This document shows, piece after piece, positions 34,345 through 44,159 of a stretch of 64,000 nt of DNA. The stretch's first letter is position 1, and each line of letters opens with the position of its first letter. Where the stretch lies: assembly GCA_015680685.1 (NCBI GenBank), contig MNCI01004170.1, positions 328,821 to 392,820 of the forward strand, written 5' to 3'. The stretch comes from Gnetum montanum. Its lineage: Eukaryota > Streptophyta > Gnetopsida > Gnetales > Gnetaceae. The position numbers were made by a program, and so were the translations under genes. Under the pieces are notes generated by a model. It was not told the origin of the DNA, did not search any database, and worked only from the letters and a program-made list of their open reading frames with translations.

Positions 34345-35989
34345 CTATGATAGTCCTCCTAATTTAGAAATGTATTTTAGTGTAATTTATAATGACCAAG
34401 GCTCAATCCTTACTATTTTATAATATTTGTTATGATTTTAATCATTATTAATCCTTTGTTTTGACCAAATCTTCAAAAAATATAGTATTATTAGCAACAA
34501 GTGATTACAAAATACCATTCCCTAGGCTCTAAGGTAACTAATTTGTTAAATTATTGATCAGTTTAGTATACTTGCTATTAATTATATTAGTTCGATCTAT
34601 TAAAAAAATGTGTTGGAAAAAAATTTGAAATTCATTCCTACGATTCCCCATGATAAAGAGCTCAATTGCATGAGCTAAAGGACTTTTAAATTGCATTAAT
34701 AGGGCTAATGATTTAAAATTTATGGTGCTTGAAAGGCTTTGCACTCTTAAAATAAAAAAAACTTATTGTTTAGAAGAAATGTGAAAAATGCTAAGGGGGT
34801 CATACCTATATATATAGTTTTTTATATGTGTGATGTCATAGCTATGACATTGTTAGTCCTTGCGATGTTGTAATTATGATGTCAAGGGTCTAAAAATCAT
34901 GTTTTTGCTTAGTTTTTCACCAAAATTCTATCATTTTGTTATATTTCAAGACTTCCAAGGCTTCTTGAGGCTTGCCCAATTAGAGGACAAGTCTTTCCTA
35001 TCAAGAGAATAATTAGAGATGGTGAGAAACCCATTGTATTAGTATTGTATTATCTAAAAATTATAAGATGTAGGAAGATTAGTGAAGATTTCAATAAAGT
35101 ATAATATAAATTAGAAGAGAAGTTATAGGTTATGAGAATTCATGATTGAAATTAGCTACTCAATGTTTTGGAGTGTGCTGCATTGATATTTAGTCATTAT
35201 TTACAAGAGTTATACAAGTGGATCTTCCTCAAAGCAAGATCCTATCCTTAATGCCCTTGTATAACCACTCGTATAACTGTTTGTGGCTACGCAAGGAGTT
35301 GAATGTGAAGCATTTCCTTGGTTCAATACATATATATATAACTATTGATGTTGGATCCTTGCACTATGCTACATAAAACCATTAAAGTAATAATTCAAAC
35401 ATAATAGTGGTATGATCATGGAGTTAAAAGGGAATGTAGAAATATGGCATGAGATACTTTATGATGGTTACGATAGAACTTATGTATAACGCATGATTAA
35501 ATAATCAATCATACCTATTAGTTAAGAGTCAAAACCAAGTTCACCCACTTTTAGTAACATCACATTACATAATCTATGACACACTACCATAATATGAACT
35601 AACCATCATATTGAAAAGAAAGAAAGATTAGGAACCGTACATTAGAGGTGTTATAAATAAATAATTAATCATTAATGCATGTATCATGAACCTTTGTCAT
35701 TGGTTAGAGGAGTAACTTTACAAATCAATCACATGTCTTTCTAGTGGTATCCAAAGAGTGGTTTCTTTAAATCTTAATTAATTATTTTAATTGATTACCC
35801 TTTTCATAGAACTACCTTTAGGCATGTATCACTTATCTATCTAGTGATGTAACAAGGAAACAATTATTTGTAAATAATACATTTCAAAACATTTAAAAGC
35901 ATAAGTGTTAGTGTATTACCATGGGGTAAGTGGACCCCAAGGTGGAGGCTAAGAAATCAACAAATTTTCTTAATGTTACACCCTTATCC
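34345..35989. other. Unassigned DNA left of element C
   Basis: AT-rich, with no recognisable coding. It includes the second copy of the 57-bp inverted-end repeat (35209-35265). It should be continuous with 55418 onward before the insertion of C. Confidence 0.5.
35209..35265 (-). repeat. 57-bp repeat with 10-bp inverted ends, copy 2
   Basis: Reverse-complement copy of 982-1038, with the same GTTATACAAG / CTTGTATAAC ends and equal length. A third partial end (GTATAACT) follows at once. Confidence 0.6.
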
Positions 35990-35994
35990 ATTTT

Positions 35995-36202
35995 GAAGCA
36001 CCACCAAATTTTCATGTTGTAACCTTGGTAACCCCATCCCATGGAACCCAAGGCAAAACTTCATTCTAAATGTGAAGATTATAACCCATAAGAGATAATC
36101 TCACGTATTTCATACTTTTGGAGCTAAAAAATGCCTCATAAGTGGCCAAATCCTTATTCCCCAAGTGAAAAGAGTCATCTAGTATCTATATTTGGGCTTG
36201 GG
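35995..36202 (+). repeat. Left part of the 5' LTR of element C
   Basis: Colinear with 54092-54300, from TGAAGCACCACC to TTTGGGCTTGGG. It is cut by a run of N and then by element D. Confidence 0.85.
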
Positions 36203-36262
36203 NNNNNNNNNNNNNNNNNNNNNNNNNNNNNNNNNNNNNNNNNNNNNNNNNNNNNNNNNNNN
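36203..36262. other. Assembly gap of 60 N
   Basis: Sixty N. The 3' LTR of C predicts about 60 bp of C plus the first 4 bp of the D LTR here, so the gap size agrees with the missing sequence to within a few bases. Confidence 0.95.
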
Positions 36263-37382
36263 GATCTTTGAACTTAGAAGGTGGGGGTGGGGGGATGAAT
36301 AAGTTTCCCAATTTATAACTTAAAGATACACACATATTGAATTTTAATGTGGTTCCCCAACTTGGGTTGTTCACACTCAAAGGGTAGATTGCAAGCACAC
36401 CGCCAAACATTGTTGCTTTCAAAATGTGGTTGAAGGATGCACACCTTGTATAGTCTTCAAGTCCTACTCTAGAGTGTTGTACCACAACACTAATCACTCA
36501 ACCCCACAAAGTCTGATCGGGCTTAGAAATGTGATTTCCAAGCTTCCACAACCTTTACAATCTTAAGCTCCACACAAGATTGTTGTACCTTAGCACCAAC
36601 AACTCAATCCTATAGGATCCAAACAAGCTCAAGTAAGATGTCTTCCCACAAGAAGTACATCAACACAATAGGGTAATAAGGGAGAATAATTACAAGGGAT
36701 GAATGCAACTTAGTTTACTGATCCTTGTATGTATAGGTACAACACACCAGAATGATAAAATAATCAGGAACAATAAAGAATTCAATGATTACAAATGATT
36801 ATAAAATGATTACACAATCAGCCTGCACATTTCCCAATGCACATCAAGTCTTCTTATAGCTGTTGTGTTCCTAATCCATATTGAGACTTGTGCAATGGCT
36901 AGCTAACGATCACTAATGATCATGGAAGATGTCTTACTCATGCTTCAAATGGCTCTCTGAAATTGCTTTCCATTCTAGGAAGGTGTCTTTATCTAGGGAC
37001 AATGCCTTTTTAAAGTCTTTGTTTTGGAAGACATCTTTTCTTGATGTAAGATATCTTTGTCTAGAGAAAGATGTCTTTCTAAAAATGGCTTTCATTTTGT
37101 GAAGATGTATTTTTTGGTTAAATACATCTTTGCCTAAAAAAATATGTCTGTTGTTTCTCAAAGACATCTTTGTCTATGACGCCTTCAATTCTGCCAAGTC
37201 ATCTTCTATTTCTTAAAGACATCTTTGTTCACTTTCTCTTGCATGATGAATGCATCATACCTTGTCCAAAACCTTGCACAATCCAAGTTCTTATCCTACA
37301 TGCATAATAACTACACACACATACAAATAACCTTATCTTCCATTTTTCTTAACATTTTGACATACCAAAACCACAAGGTCCA
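36263..37382 (-). repeat. 3' LTR of element D
   Basis: Colinear with 41110-42230. On the minus strand it starts TGGACCTTGTGGTTTTGGTA at 37382. A cluster of about ten AAGACATCTT / AAGATGTCTT-like motifs lies at 36925-37230. The last bases (TGAG) are within the N gap. Confidence 0.85.
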
Positions 37383-37402
37383 TAATCTCCTCCTTTTTGG
37401 TA
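37383..37402 (-). other. Polypurine tract of element D
   Basis: On the minus strand CCAAAAAGGAGGAGATTA lies directly before the LTR start TGGACC. This is the usual copia-type purine tract. Confidence 0.75.
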
Positions 37403-37792
37403 ATGTCCAAAACTTAAGAAAATGAGTTGGTCTTGTCCTAATAAAAATACAATAATAACATATTTTGGCTAGCTACTTCTCTCCCTTTTTGGACATAACC
37501 TAAAAGGTAAAGCAAACTTCCCCTAAATAGATGCATAGAGAAAAGAAAATGTTTTTGGTATTTCGGATTTGTTGTTTTTGTTTGGTTTTGTTTTATGTGG
37601 AGTAAGAATAGAGAGAATGAAAAGACTTACATGACAGGACAAGGTTCTATCCCCATATCCTTTCATAGAGATGCCAATCAATGTTCATTTAAGGGTTTTG
37701 TGAAGGCATCAACTAGTTGACTCTCAGTTCCAATGAACTCTATTCTAACATGACCACATTATGTATGCTCATGTATGAAATGATGGAAAATC

Positions 37793-38290
37793 TCAATATG
37801 TTTTATATGAGAATGTTGGATTGGATTCTTTATCCATTTTGATGGTGCTCTTTTTATCATTGCAAATAGGAGTTGAGTTAATGTTTACTACCAAATCTTT
37901 AAGAGTCTCTTTCATCCAAAGTAATTGAGCACAACAACTACTGGTAAAGATATATTTAGCTTCTATGGTTGAAAGAGCTATAGAGGTTTGCTTCTTGGTT
38001 GTCCAAGAAACAAGATTTCTTCCCAAAAAGAAACAATTTCCACTCATGCTATGGTGATCATCAGAATATCTTGTCCAATTTGCATCACAATAATTGGCAA
38101 GATCAAGGAAGGAATCCTTTGGATACCAAAGGCCCCAGTTAGTAGTACCTTTTAAGTAGTGATAATTTTGTTTAATAGCCTGGTAGTAAGATTCTTTTAG
38201 AGCTAATTGATATCTAGCGCATAATCCTACACTTAAAGCTATATCTGGTTGACTTACAATTAGATATAGAAGACTATCAAGCATACCTCT
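37793..38290 (-). pseudogene. RNase H of element D
   Basis: Open for 163 codons. LLYLIVSQPDIALSVGLCAR, LKGTTNWGLWYPKDSF, YCDANWTRYSDDHHS, FLGRNLVSWTTKKQTSIALS and EAKYIFTSSCCAQLLWMKET match the copia RT-RNase H end. The catalytic Asp (YCDAN), Glu (IEAKY) and the later Asp are recognisable. In the family the second word is AEAEY. The frame ends early at a stop near 37793. Confidence 0.85.
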
Positions 38291-38439
38291 ATAAATCTTG
38301 GGATCAACTAGCTTACCTTAATCATCTTTAACAAGTTTAGAATTTGTAGCCATTGGATTATCTTTAACGTTAACATCAGCCAAGTTGTATTTGAGCAGAA
38401 GATCTTTTACATATTTGGTTTGACATAATAAGGTTCCAT

Positions 38440-39110
38440 TAGTTATCTAATATATTTGAAACCCAAGAAACTTCTTGAGTTCTCTCATCATGCTCATTTC
38501 AAATTTAGACTACATGAGATTAGAAAACTTGTTACAAAGAATTTCATTAGTGGCACCAAAAATAATATCATCAACATAGATTTGAACAATCAAAATATCT
38601 TTGCCTTCTCTTTTAATAAACAACGTAACATCAACTTTACCTCTTTCAAACCCATTTGATATGAAGTGTTAAGAAAGTCTTTCATACCATGCTCTTGGAG
38701 ATTGTTTAAGACCATAGAGAGATTTCTTAAATTTGTAGACATAATTAGTCTCGATGGAATCAATAAATCCTTCAAGTTGTTCAATATAAACTTTATCTTA
38801 TATGGTTCCATTAAGGAATGCACTTTTGACATCCATTTGATAGAGCTTCATGTTTTTGATAATTGCATAACTAAGAGGTATAATAGATTCTAGCCTAGCA
38901 ATAGGAGCAAATGTTTCATTAAAGTCTATTCCTTCTTGTTGGTTGTATCCTTTAGCAACTAGTCTATCCTTGTTCTTTATGATGTTTTCATTTTCATTAG
39001 TCTTGTTTCTAAAGATCCATTTTGTACCAATAACAAGTTTATTAGTGTGCCTAAGTGTTAATTCCCATACATCATTTCTAGCAAATTGAATATGTTCATC
39101 TTGCATAGCT
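38440..39110 (-). pseudogene. Reverse transcriptase of element D
   Basis: In minus-strand order: [40 protein letters not shown] and [12 protein letters not shown] (39106-38798), then after a frameshift AWYERLS and FERGKVDVTLFIKREGKD, and the polymerase box IYVDDIIFGATNEI near 38545-38590, intact. KKFLGFQIY follows. Two or more frameshifts and at least one TAG at a Gln position break it. Confidence 0.85.
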
Positions 39111-39418
39111 GAAATTCATCCTTCCTCTCTTTCAACCTCCTTAAAGGTTTTGGGTTCAAGTTGAGAGAGATATGCAGAAAAGGCACAGATCTCTTTAATT
39201 TAACTTCTAGTATGAACACCATATTGAAATTCTACAATTACATCATTAATAGAGTGAGTTTTGATAAGTCTCGGCATTTTTTGTAGAGTGGGGAATATCT
39301 CTTGATCATCCTCGTCATTTTCTTCCTCTTCATGTTCACTACTAGATTCTAAATTCTTGTCATCTTATACTAAAGTTGGGTTGGATAATTTTTGAATGGG
39401 AATAGTTTCTTCATCAAG

Positions 39419-40140
39419 TTAAGGACAAGTAATGTTATATTCATCTATTTTGACATTTATGATTTCCTCTACCATATTTATTCTTTTGTTAAACACTTTG
39501 TATGCCCTACTAACTAGAGAATAACCTAAGAAAATTCCTTCATTAGTTTTTGCATTACACTTTCTCAAGGTATCTTTATCATTTAAGATATAGAATTTTG
39601 AACCAAAAACATGAAAGTAAGCTACTGAGGGATTTCTACCAATCCATAATTCATAAGGGATTTTGGAAGTAAATCTTCTTACCAAAACTCTATTGGACAC
39701 GTAACATGTAGTGTTGATAGCTTCAACCCTAAAGTGGTGAGGAAGACTCCAATCATTTAATATTATTCTCCTCATCTTGTTCAAGATTCTATTCTTTTGT
39801 TCAACTAGACCATTTTGTTAAGGATTTCTTGCGGGAGATAATTGATGTAGAATGCCATTCATTTGACAAGACTATTCAAATTTTGCATTTTTAAACTCAC
39901 CTCCATTATCACTTCTAATAATCTTAATATCATATCCTTTTTCTTTCTTGATCTAATTGCTAATTCTCAAGAAATGATTAAACACTTCATCTTTGTGATA
40001 TAAAAATGTAACCCAAGTAAAGTGAGAATAATCATCAATAGTGATTAGAAAATATATTTTCTTTCCTAGAATAAGAGTTTAAATTAGACCAACTACATCC
40101 ATATGAAGTAGGTCTAAGGGATGAGCAGTAGAAATACAAT
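39419..40140 (-). pseudogene. int: Integrase of element D
   Basis: In minus-strand order: LLHMDVVG (40100), ITIDDYSHFTWVTFLYHKDE, IRSDNGGEFKN (near 39900), QNGLVEQKNRI (near 39800), SLPHHFRVEAINTTCYVSNR and GIFLGYSLVSRAYKVFNKR. Catalytic Asp, Asp and Glu are all present. Stops include one TAA where CAA is expected before QNG. The GKNP-type word reads GRNPSVAYFHVFGSKFY. Confidence 0.85.
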
Positions 40141-40696
40141 TTTTCTTACCAAATCTTACCCTTGTTTGTTTTCCTTTTTGACAAGCTTCACATGTATTCA
40201 AGTTAAAANGACTTACACTAAGAAGATTGTGTTTTAACCCATCAACGAAAAACACTTTGTTCACAGTGGGTAATCCCTTACCTTTACCTCCTATGGTACC
40301 AATACCTATTATGGGTGCTTTCATATCATCTCCAAAAGTGACTGTACCATAATTTTGTTCCATGAAGTGGGTAAAGTAGGATTTATCACTTGTCATGTGC
40401 CTTGAACACCCACTATTAATATACCATGTGCTAGCATTGTCTTTGGAGAAGGTAATTTGTGCTAAATAATTCTTTTCAATCTTTCCTTCTTTCTCTTTCC
40501 AAACTTGCATGGTTCTCTTTCTAGGTTGGTTTTGCAAAGAGCAAGAGCGGTGGTGCATTCTAAGATAACAATAAGCTTGAACATTATCATATTTATCACA
40601 AAAGAAACATTTCACATTTTTTGGTCTATAAGATTTTCCTAACCTAGATAAATGTTGTTTTTGATTCTTGGGTTTCTCCATAGAGCTCTTGTCCAT
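40141..40696 (-). pseudogene. Zinc knuckle and protease of element D, with internal deletion
   Basis: Open for 205 codons together with the integrase start. CFFCDKYDNVQAYC is a degenerate zinc knuckle. TWYINSGCSRHMTSDKSYF is the protease active site; the family has DSG, so the catalytic Asp is Asn here. LKHNLLSVS is followed at once, across an N at 40209, by LNTCEACQKGKQTRV. The ~70-residue GAG-pre-integrase region that normally lies between is missing. Confidence 0.8.
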
Positions 40697-40699
40697 TTG

Positions 40700-41050
40700 C
40701 TAAAACATTCTTGTTAGTTTTTGAATCTCAACTCTAAAGTTTGAGTTTTCTCTTTTGAGGTCAGACAATTCATCATCAAGAACTTTTATTTTTATTTCCT
40801 TGGCATGTAAAGCATATTTTATTTCAATGCACAAATTTTGGAAAGAAAGAATGCTATGGTAAAATATCTCATACTAATCTTCAAAGGAAGTGTTATTTTC
40901 ATAACCACATGAATTGTTAACTTTACAAGCATAGTCCTCTATCTTTCTAAATTTAAGCAAGAAAATAATATACTTACCTTCATAAAAGATGTGGCAAATG
41001 AATTAAATGCACCAATTGATACTATCCATTAGGCTCCATTTGATGTCAAG
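40700..41050 (-). pseudogene. gag: Gag coiled-coil remnant of element D
   Basis: The minus strand encodes FRKIEDYACKVNNSCGYENN, then KYALHAKEIKIKVLDDELSD and LKRENSNFRVEIQKL, a heptad-like stretch as found late in Sirevirus gag. The main gag domain, normally about 300 residues, is absent: only ~50 bp separate this from the PBS. A deletion has removed it. Confidence 0.6.
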
Positions 41051-41094
41051 TGCCCCTTCCATCTTGAAGATTGATGTGGAGAGCAAGAGTACAT

Positions 41095-41107
41095 GGCTCC
41101 GATACCA
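41095..41107 (-). other. Primer-binding site of element D (initiator tRNA-Met)
   Basis: The minus strand reads TGGTATCGGAGCC, 2 nt inside the LTR. The plant initiator tRNA-Met PBS is TGGTATCAGAGCC; one base differs. Confidence 0.9.
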
Positions 41108-41109
41108 CT

Positions 41110-42230
41110 TGAGGATCATTGAACTTAGAGGAGGAGGGAGGGATGAATAAGTTTTCTAATTTATAACTTAAAGATACACACCCATCAAATTTTAAGATGG
41201 TTTCCCAACTTGGGTAGTCCACACTTAGAGGGTAGATTGCCAACACACCTCTAGACTTTGTTGCTTTCAAAATGTGGTTGAAGGGTCCACACCCTATATA
41301 TTCTTCAAGCCCTACTCTGGAGTGTTGTACTATAGCACCAATCACTCAACCCTGCAAGGTCTCGTTAGGCTTGGAAATGTGATTTCTAGGCTTTCACAAC
41401 CTTTGCAATCTTAAGTTCTGCATAGGAGTGTTGTACCTTAGCACCAATAACTCAATCTCGCAGGATCCCAACAAGCTCAAGTAAGATGTACTCTTGCAAG
41501 AAGCACATCAACCATGTAGGGAAACAAGGGAGAACAATTACAAGGGATGAATGCAACTTAGTTTGCTGATCCTTGTAAGTTTAGGTACAACACACTTTAC
41601 AATGCTAGAATGATAATACAATGAGAAGCAACAAAGAATTCAATGATTATAAATGATTGTACAATGATTACACAACAAGCTTACACATTTTTCAATGCAC
41701 ATCAAGTCTTCTTATAGCTGTCATATTTCTCAATCCATCTTGAAACTCATGCAATGACTAGCCAATGATCACTAACAGTCATGGAAGACATCTTACTCAT
41801 GCTTGAGATGTCTCTCTGAAATTGCCTTCCATTTTGGGAAGACATCTTTGCATGGGAAAGATGTCTTTCTAAAGCCTTCATTCTAGAAGACATCTTTGCT
41901 TCATGGAAGATGTCTTTTTTTAGAGAAAGACATATTTCTAAAACTAGCTTGCATTTTATGAAGACGTATTTTCTTGATGGAAGACGTCTTTGCCTGAATA
42001 AAGGCATCTGTTGTTTCTTAGATATGTCTACCTTTAATTCTACCTAGTCCTCTTCTATTTCTTGAAGACATTTTGTTCACTTTCTCTTGCATGATGAATG
42101 CATCATTCCTTGTCTAAAACCTTTCATAATCCAAGTTCTTATCTTGTATGCATAATAACTACACACACATACAAATAACCTTATCTTCCATTTTTCTTAA
42201 ATTTTTGACATACCAAAACTAAAAGGTTCA
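41110..42230 (-). repeat. 5' LTR of element D
   Basis: 1121 bp, from TGAGGATC at 41110 to GGTTCA at 42230 (minus-strand TGAACC...GATCCTCA). About twelve palindrome-derived motifs at 41780-42075 include one intact AAGACGTCTT at 41981-41990. Confidence 0.85.
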
Positions 42231-43261
42231 TAGTATAAATTTTTCTATGCTGACAAACTCCTACAAGGGGTAAGCTAGCATGGAGGAATGTAGGGGAATG
42301 AATCTTACCTACCCCCAACATGGAAAGGAAGGTAACTCAACTTTTAGGGATTTGACCTTCATCCCCCAACATTGATCTCTCATCACCCTCAACAATAACA
42401 ACTCCTCCCCAGCGTAGAAGCAACATAACCAAGATTTTTGACATCAACTCTAGCAAGGACCCTACAAAGCTAGCATGAAGGGTGGAAAGCTAGCATGGAA
42501 TGACTAAAGCCACTGTGGAAGGTGCACCCATGTTACTATTTTTGGTAAACAGAATGGCCATGGGGGTATAACATTTTCCATATATGGTGATCCCCCAAAT
42601 TTTGGCAACTACCCCACCTAAAATGTATCCAAAACTTGTAGCCAATTTGTAGCAAAAATTAAGGGCAAAACACCATTTTTAGGTTGGAACCTCTTTACAC
42701 ACACACACTTTGACATTTTTGGCAAGCATTTTTTCATTTAAGAGCTTTGAACACATATAAAGCCTCTTAAATCCCCAGTGTGGAACCCTCTTTTTGGACA
42801 ATTCCTACCCCCCATAGCCATTATTACACACCCCCCTCCCCTTACAAATTTGATGCAAGGAGCAGCAAAGGTTTGAAAGCATTGGGAGCTGTGGAGCATT
42901 TGAATCATGGATCAAAGGATTCCAAGACCCCACCAAAGTGAACTCCCTACTACCCAGGCACATTTTTATACACATTTCTTGAACCATTCTTTATTTCATT
43001 TAAGATAGAGTTTATAGTTTTATTTGTATCTAAGATAGATTTATTTGTTCTAGTTCGATGCATTTATTTTTCATATCTGTATTGTATTTTTATTTTTTTC
43101 TGTTCCTATTTTGCATTTTCTAAGTCATGGGGTGATCTACTAGACCATCCAAGGCACCATGAATCCCATTTTTAAGAGGCCCTTGGCCCTGGGGATTTGG
43201 GGTTAAAGCTATTGTATTGAGATTTTTGATTTTCTAGTGATTGAATTTTTCGATCGCTATA
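42231..43261 (+). repeat. Right part of the 5' LTR of element C
   Basis: Colinear with about 54365-55412. TATAAAG occurs near 42756-42762, the probable TATA box; the 3' LTR has lost it (ACACAAAG near 54898). It ends CGATCGCTATA just before the PBS, against CAATTACTACA in the 3' LTR. Confidence 0.85.
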
Positions 43262-43267
43262 GTTTTA

Positions 43268-43284
43268 TGATGCTAGAAGGAGGG
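43268..43284 (+). other. Primer-binding site of element C (tRNA-Asn type)
   Basis: TGATGCTAGAAGGAGGG lies 6 nt after the LTR end. It matches the tRNA-Asn complement TGGCGCTAGAAGGAGGGG in 15 of 17 positions, both mismatches being transitions. Confidence 0.8.
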
Positions 43285-44159
43285 CCTCCACTCAAGTTCT
43301 TTGCCTAAATTAATCTACCATTTTTATGCCCTCTTTTTCTACCACCAAGCCCCTAGTGTGGGTGTTTAGGCTTTGAGAAAATTCATAGAAGTTGTTGGAA
43401 ATTTTCTAAAGCTAGCATGGGTATTAGACATGCCCCTCCTCACCATGGGTGTTTGGGTTTTGTTTTTTTAAAAATTCATAGTAGTTGCTCGGAATTTTTA
43501 AAGCTAGCTAGGATGGGTATTATCCCCCTTAGTTAGGAAAGGTGTTAACCCCCTTAGCTAGGAAGGGTGTTATCCCCTGGATCACCCAAAACTCCCTTCT
43601 TGTGAATTTTTTCTAGTAGGGTCAATGTTGCTAATTTTCATAAAAAAACCTCACCTTTATAAAAATCAAAGTTTCCACTTTGTTTTTTCAACTAAAATAA
43701 TACTTACTAAAACTTCTCTCCTCCCCCATGCATGCCTTCACCCCCACCCACCCCCCACTTTACCATCATTGGAACAGAAAGGTGTAAGCTCCTCCTATCT
43801 TACCCCCTCCTTTCCCCCTACCACACCCAACGTAGAAGGTAGCTAGGAAGCTAGTGTGGAAGAAGTTTTTTACAACCTTTTCACCTTTTTATTTTTGGTA
43901 AAGGGGTATATCCCCCTTACTCCCCACATACCATGTATAGTAAGTAACTTGTTTTGACCATGTGTGGATGGGGTTAATACCACCTTTTACCATCTTTAGT
44001 AAGGAGGTATACCCCCTTTGGCAACCACTTACTATTTATAGTAAGTAACTCATTTTTAGTTTCTTTTGCTTCTTTTAGTCATTTTTTAAATTCCAATTGT
44101 TGGAATATGCACTTTTCCACCTTTTGTAACCTTTTCAAGCCCTTTTCAGCATCATAGCT
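43285..44159 (+). other. Leader of element C with short tandem repeats
   Basis: Non-coding. Three 25-bp units (AGCTAGGATGGGTATTATCC and relatives) lie in tandem at 43506-43580. A TATAGTAAGTAACT word occurs twice (near 43937 and 44037). A C-rich stretch lies at 43720-43760. Confidence 0.6.

Larger units (their letters stand above)
36263..42230 (-). mobile_element. Element D: Sirevirus-like Ty1/copia element in the LTR of C
   Basis: A minus-strand copia element with LTRs at 41110-42230 (5') and 36263-37382 (3'), an initiator tRNA-Met PBS, a gag remnant, protease, integrase, RT and RNase H in copia order. Lineage evidence: a coiled-coil gag tail and RNase H words FFLGRNLVSWTTKKQTSIAL and CCAQLLWMKETL typical of Sireviruses. 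The LTRs differ by perhaps 15 %. To its right the C LTR resumes at 42231. Confidence 0.85.

Noticed and set aside
36925-37230. Hairpin-forming repeats as a MITE
   Set aside because: The short inverted words lie inside a full LTR and occur in matching places in the other LTRs; they are better explained as decayed ACGT-core palindromes.
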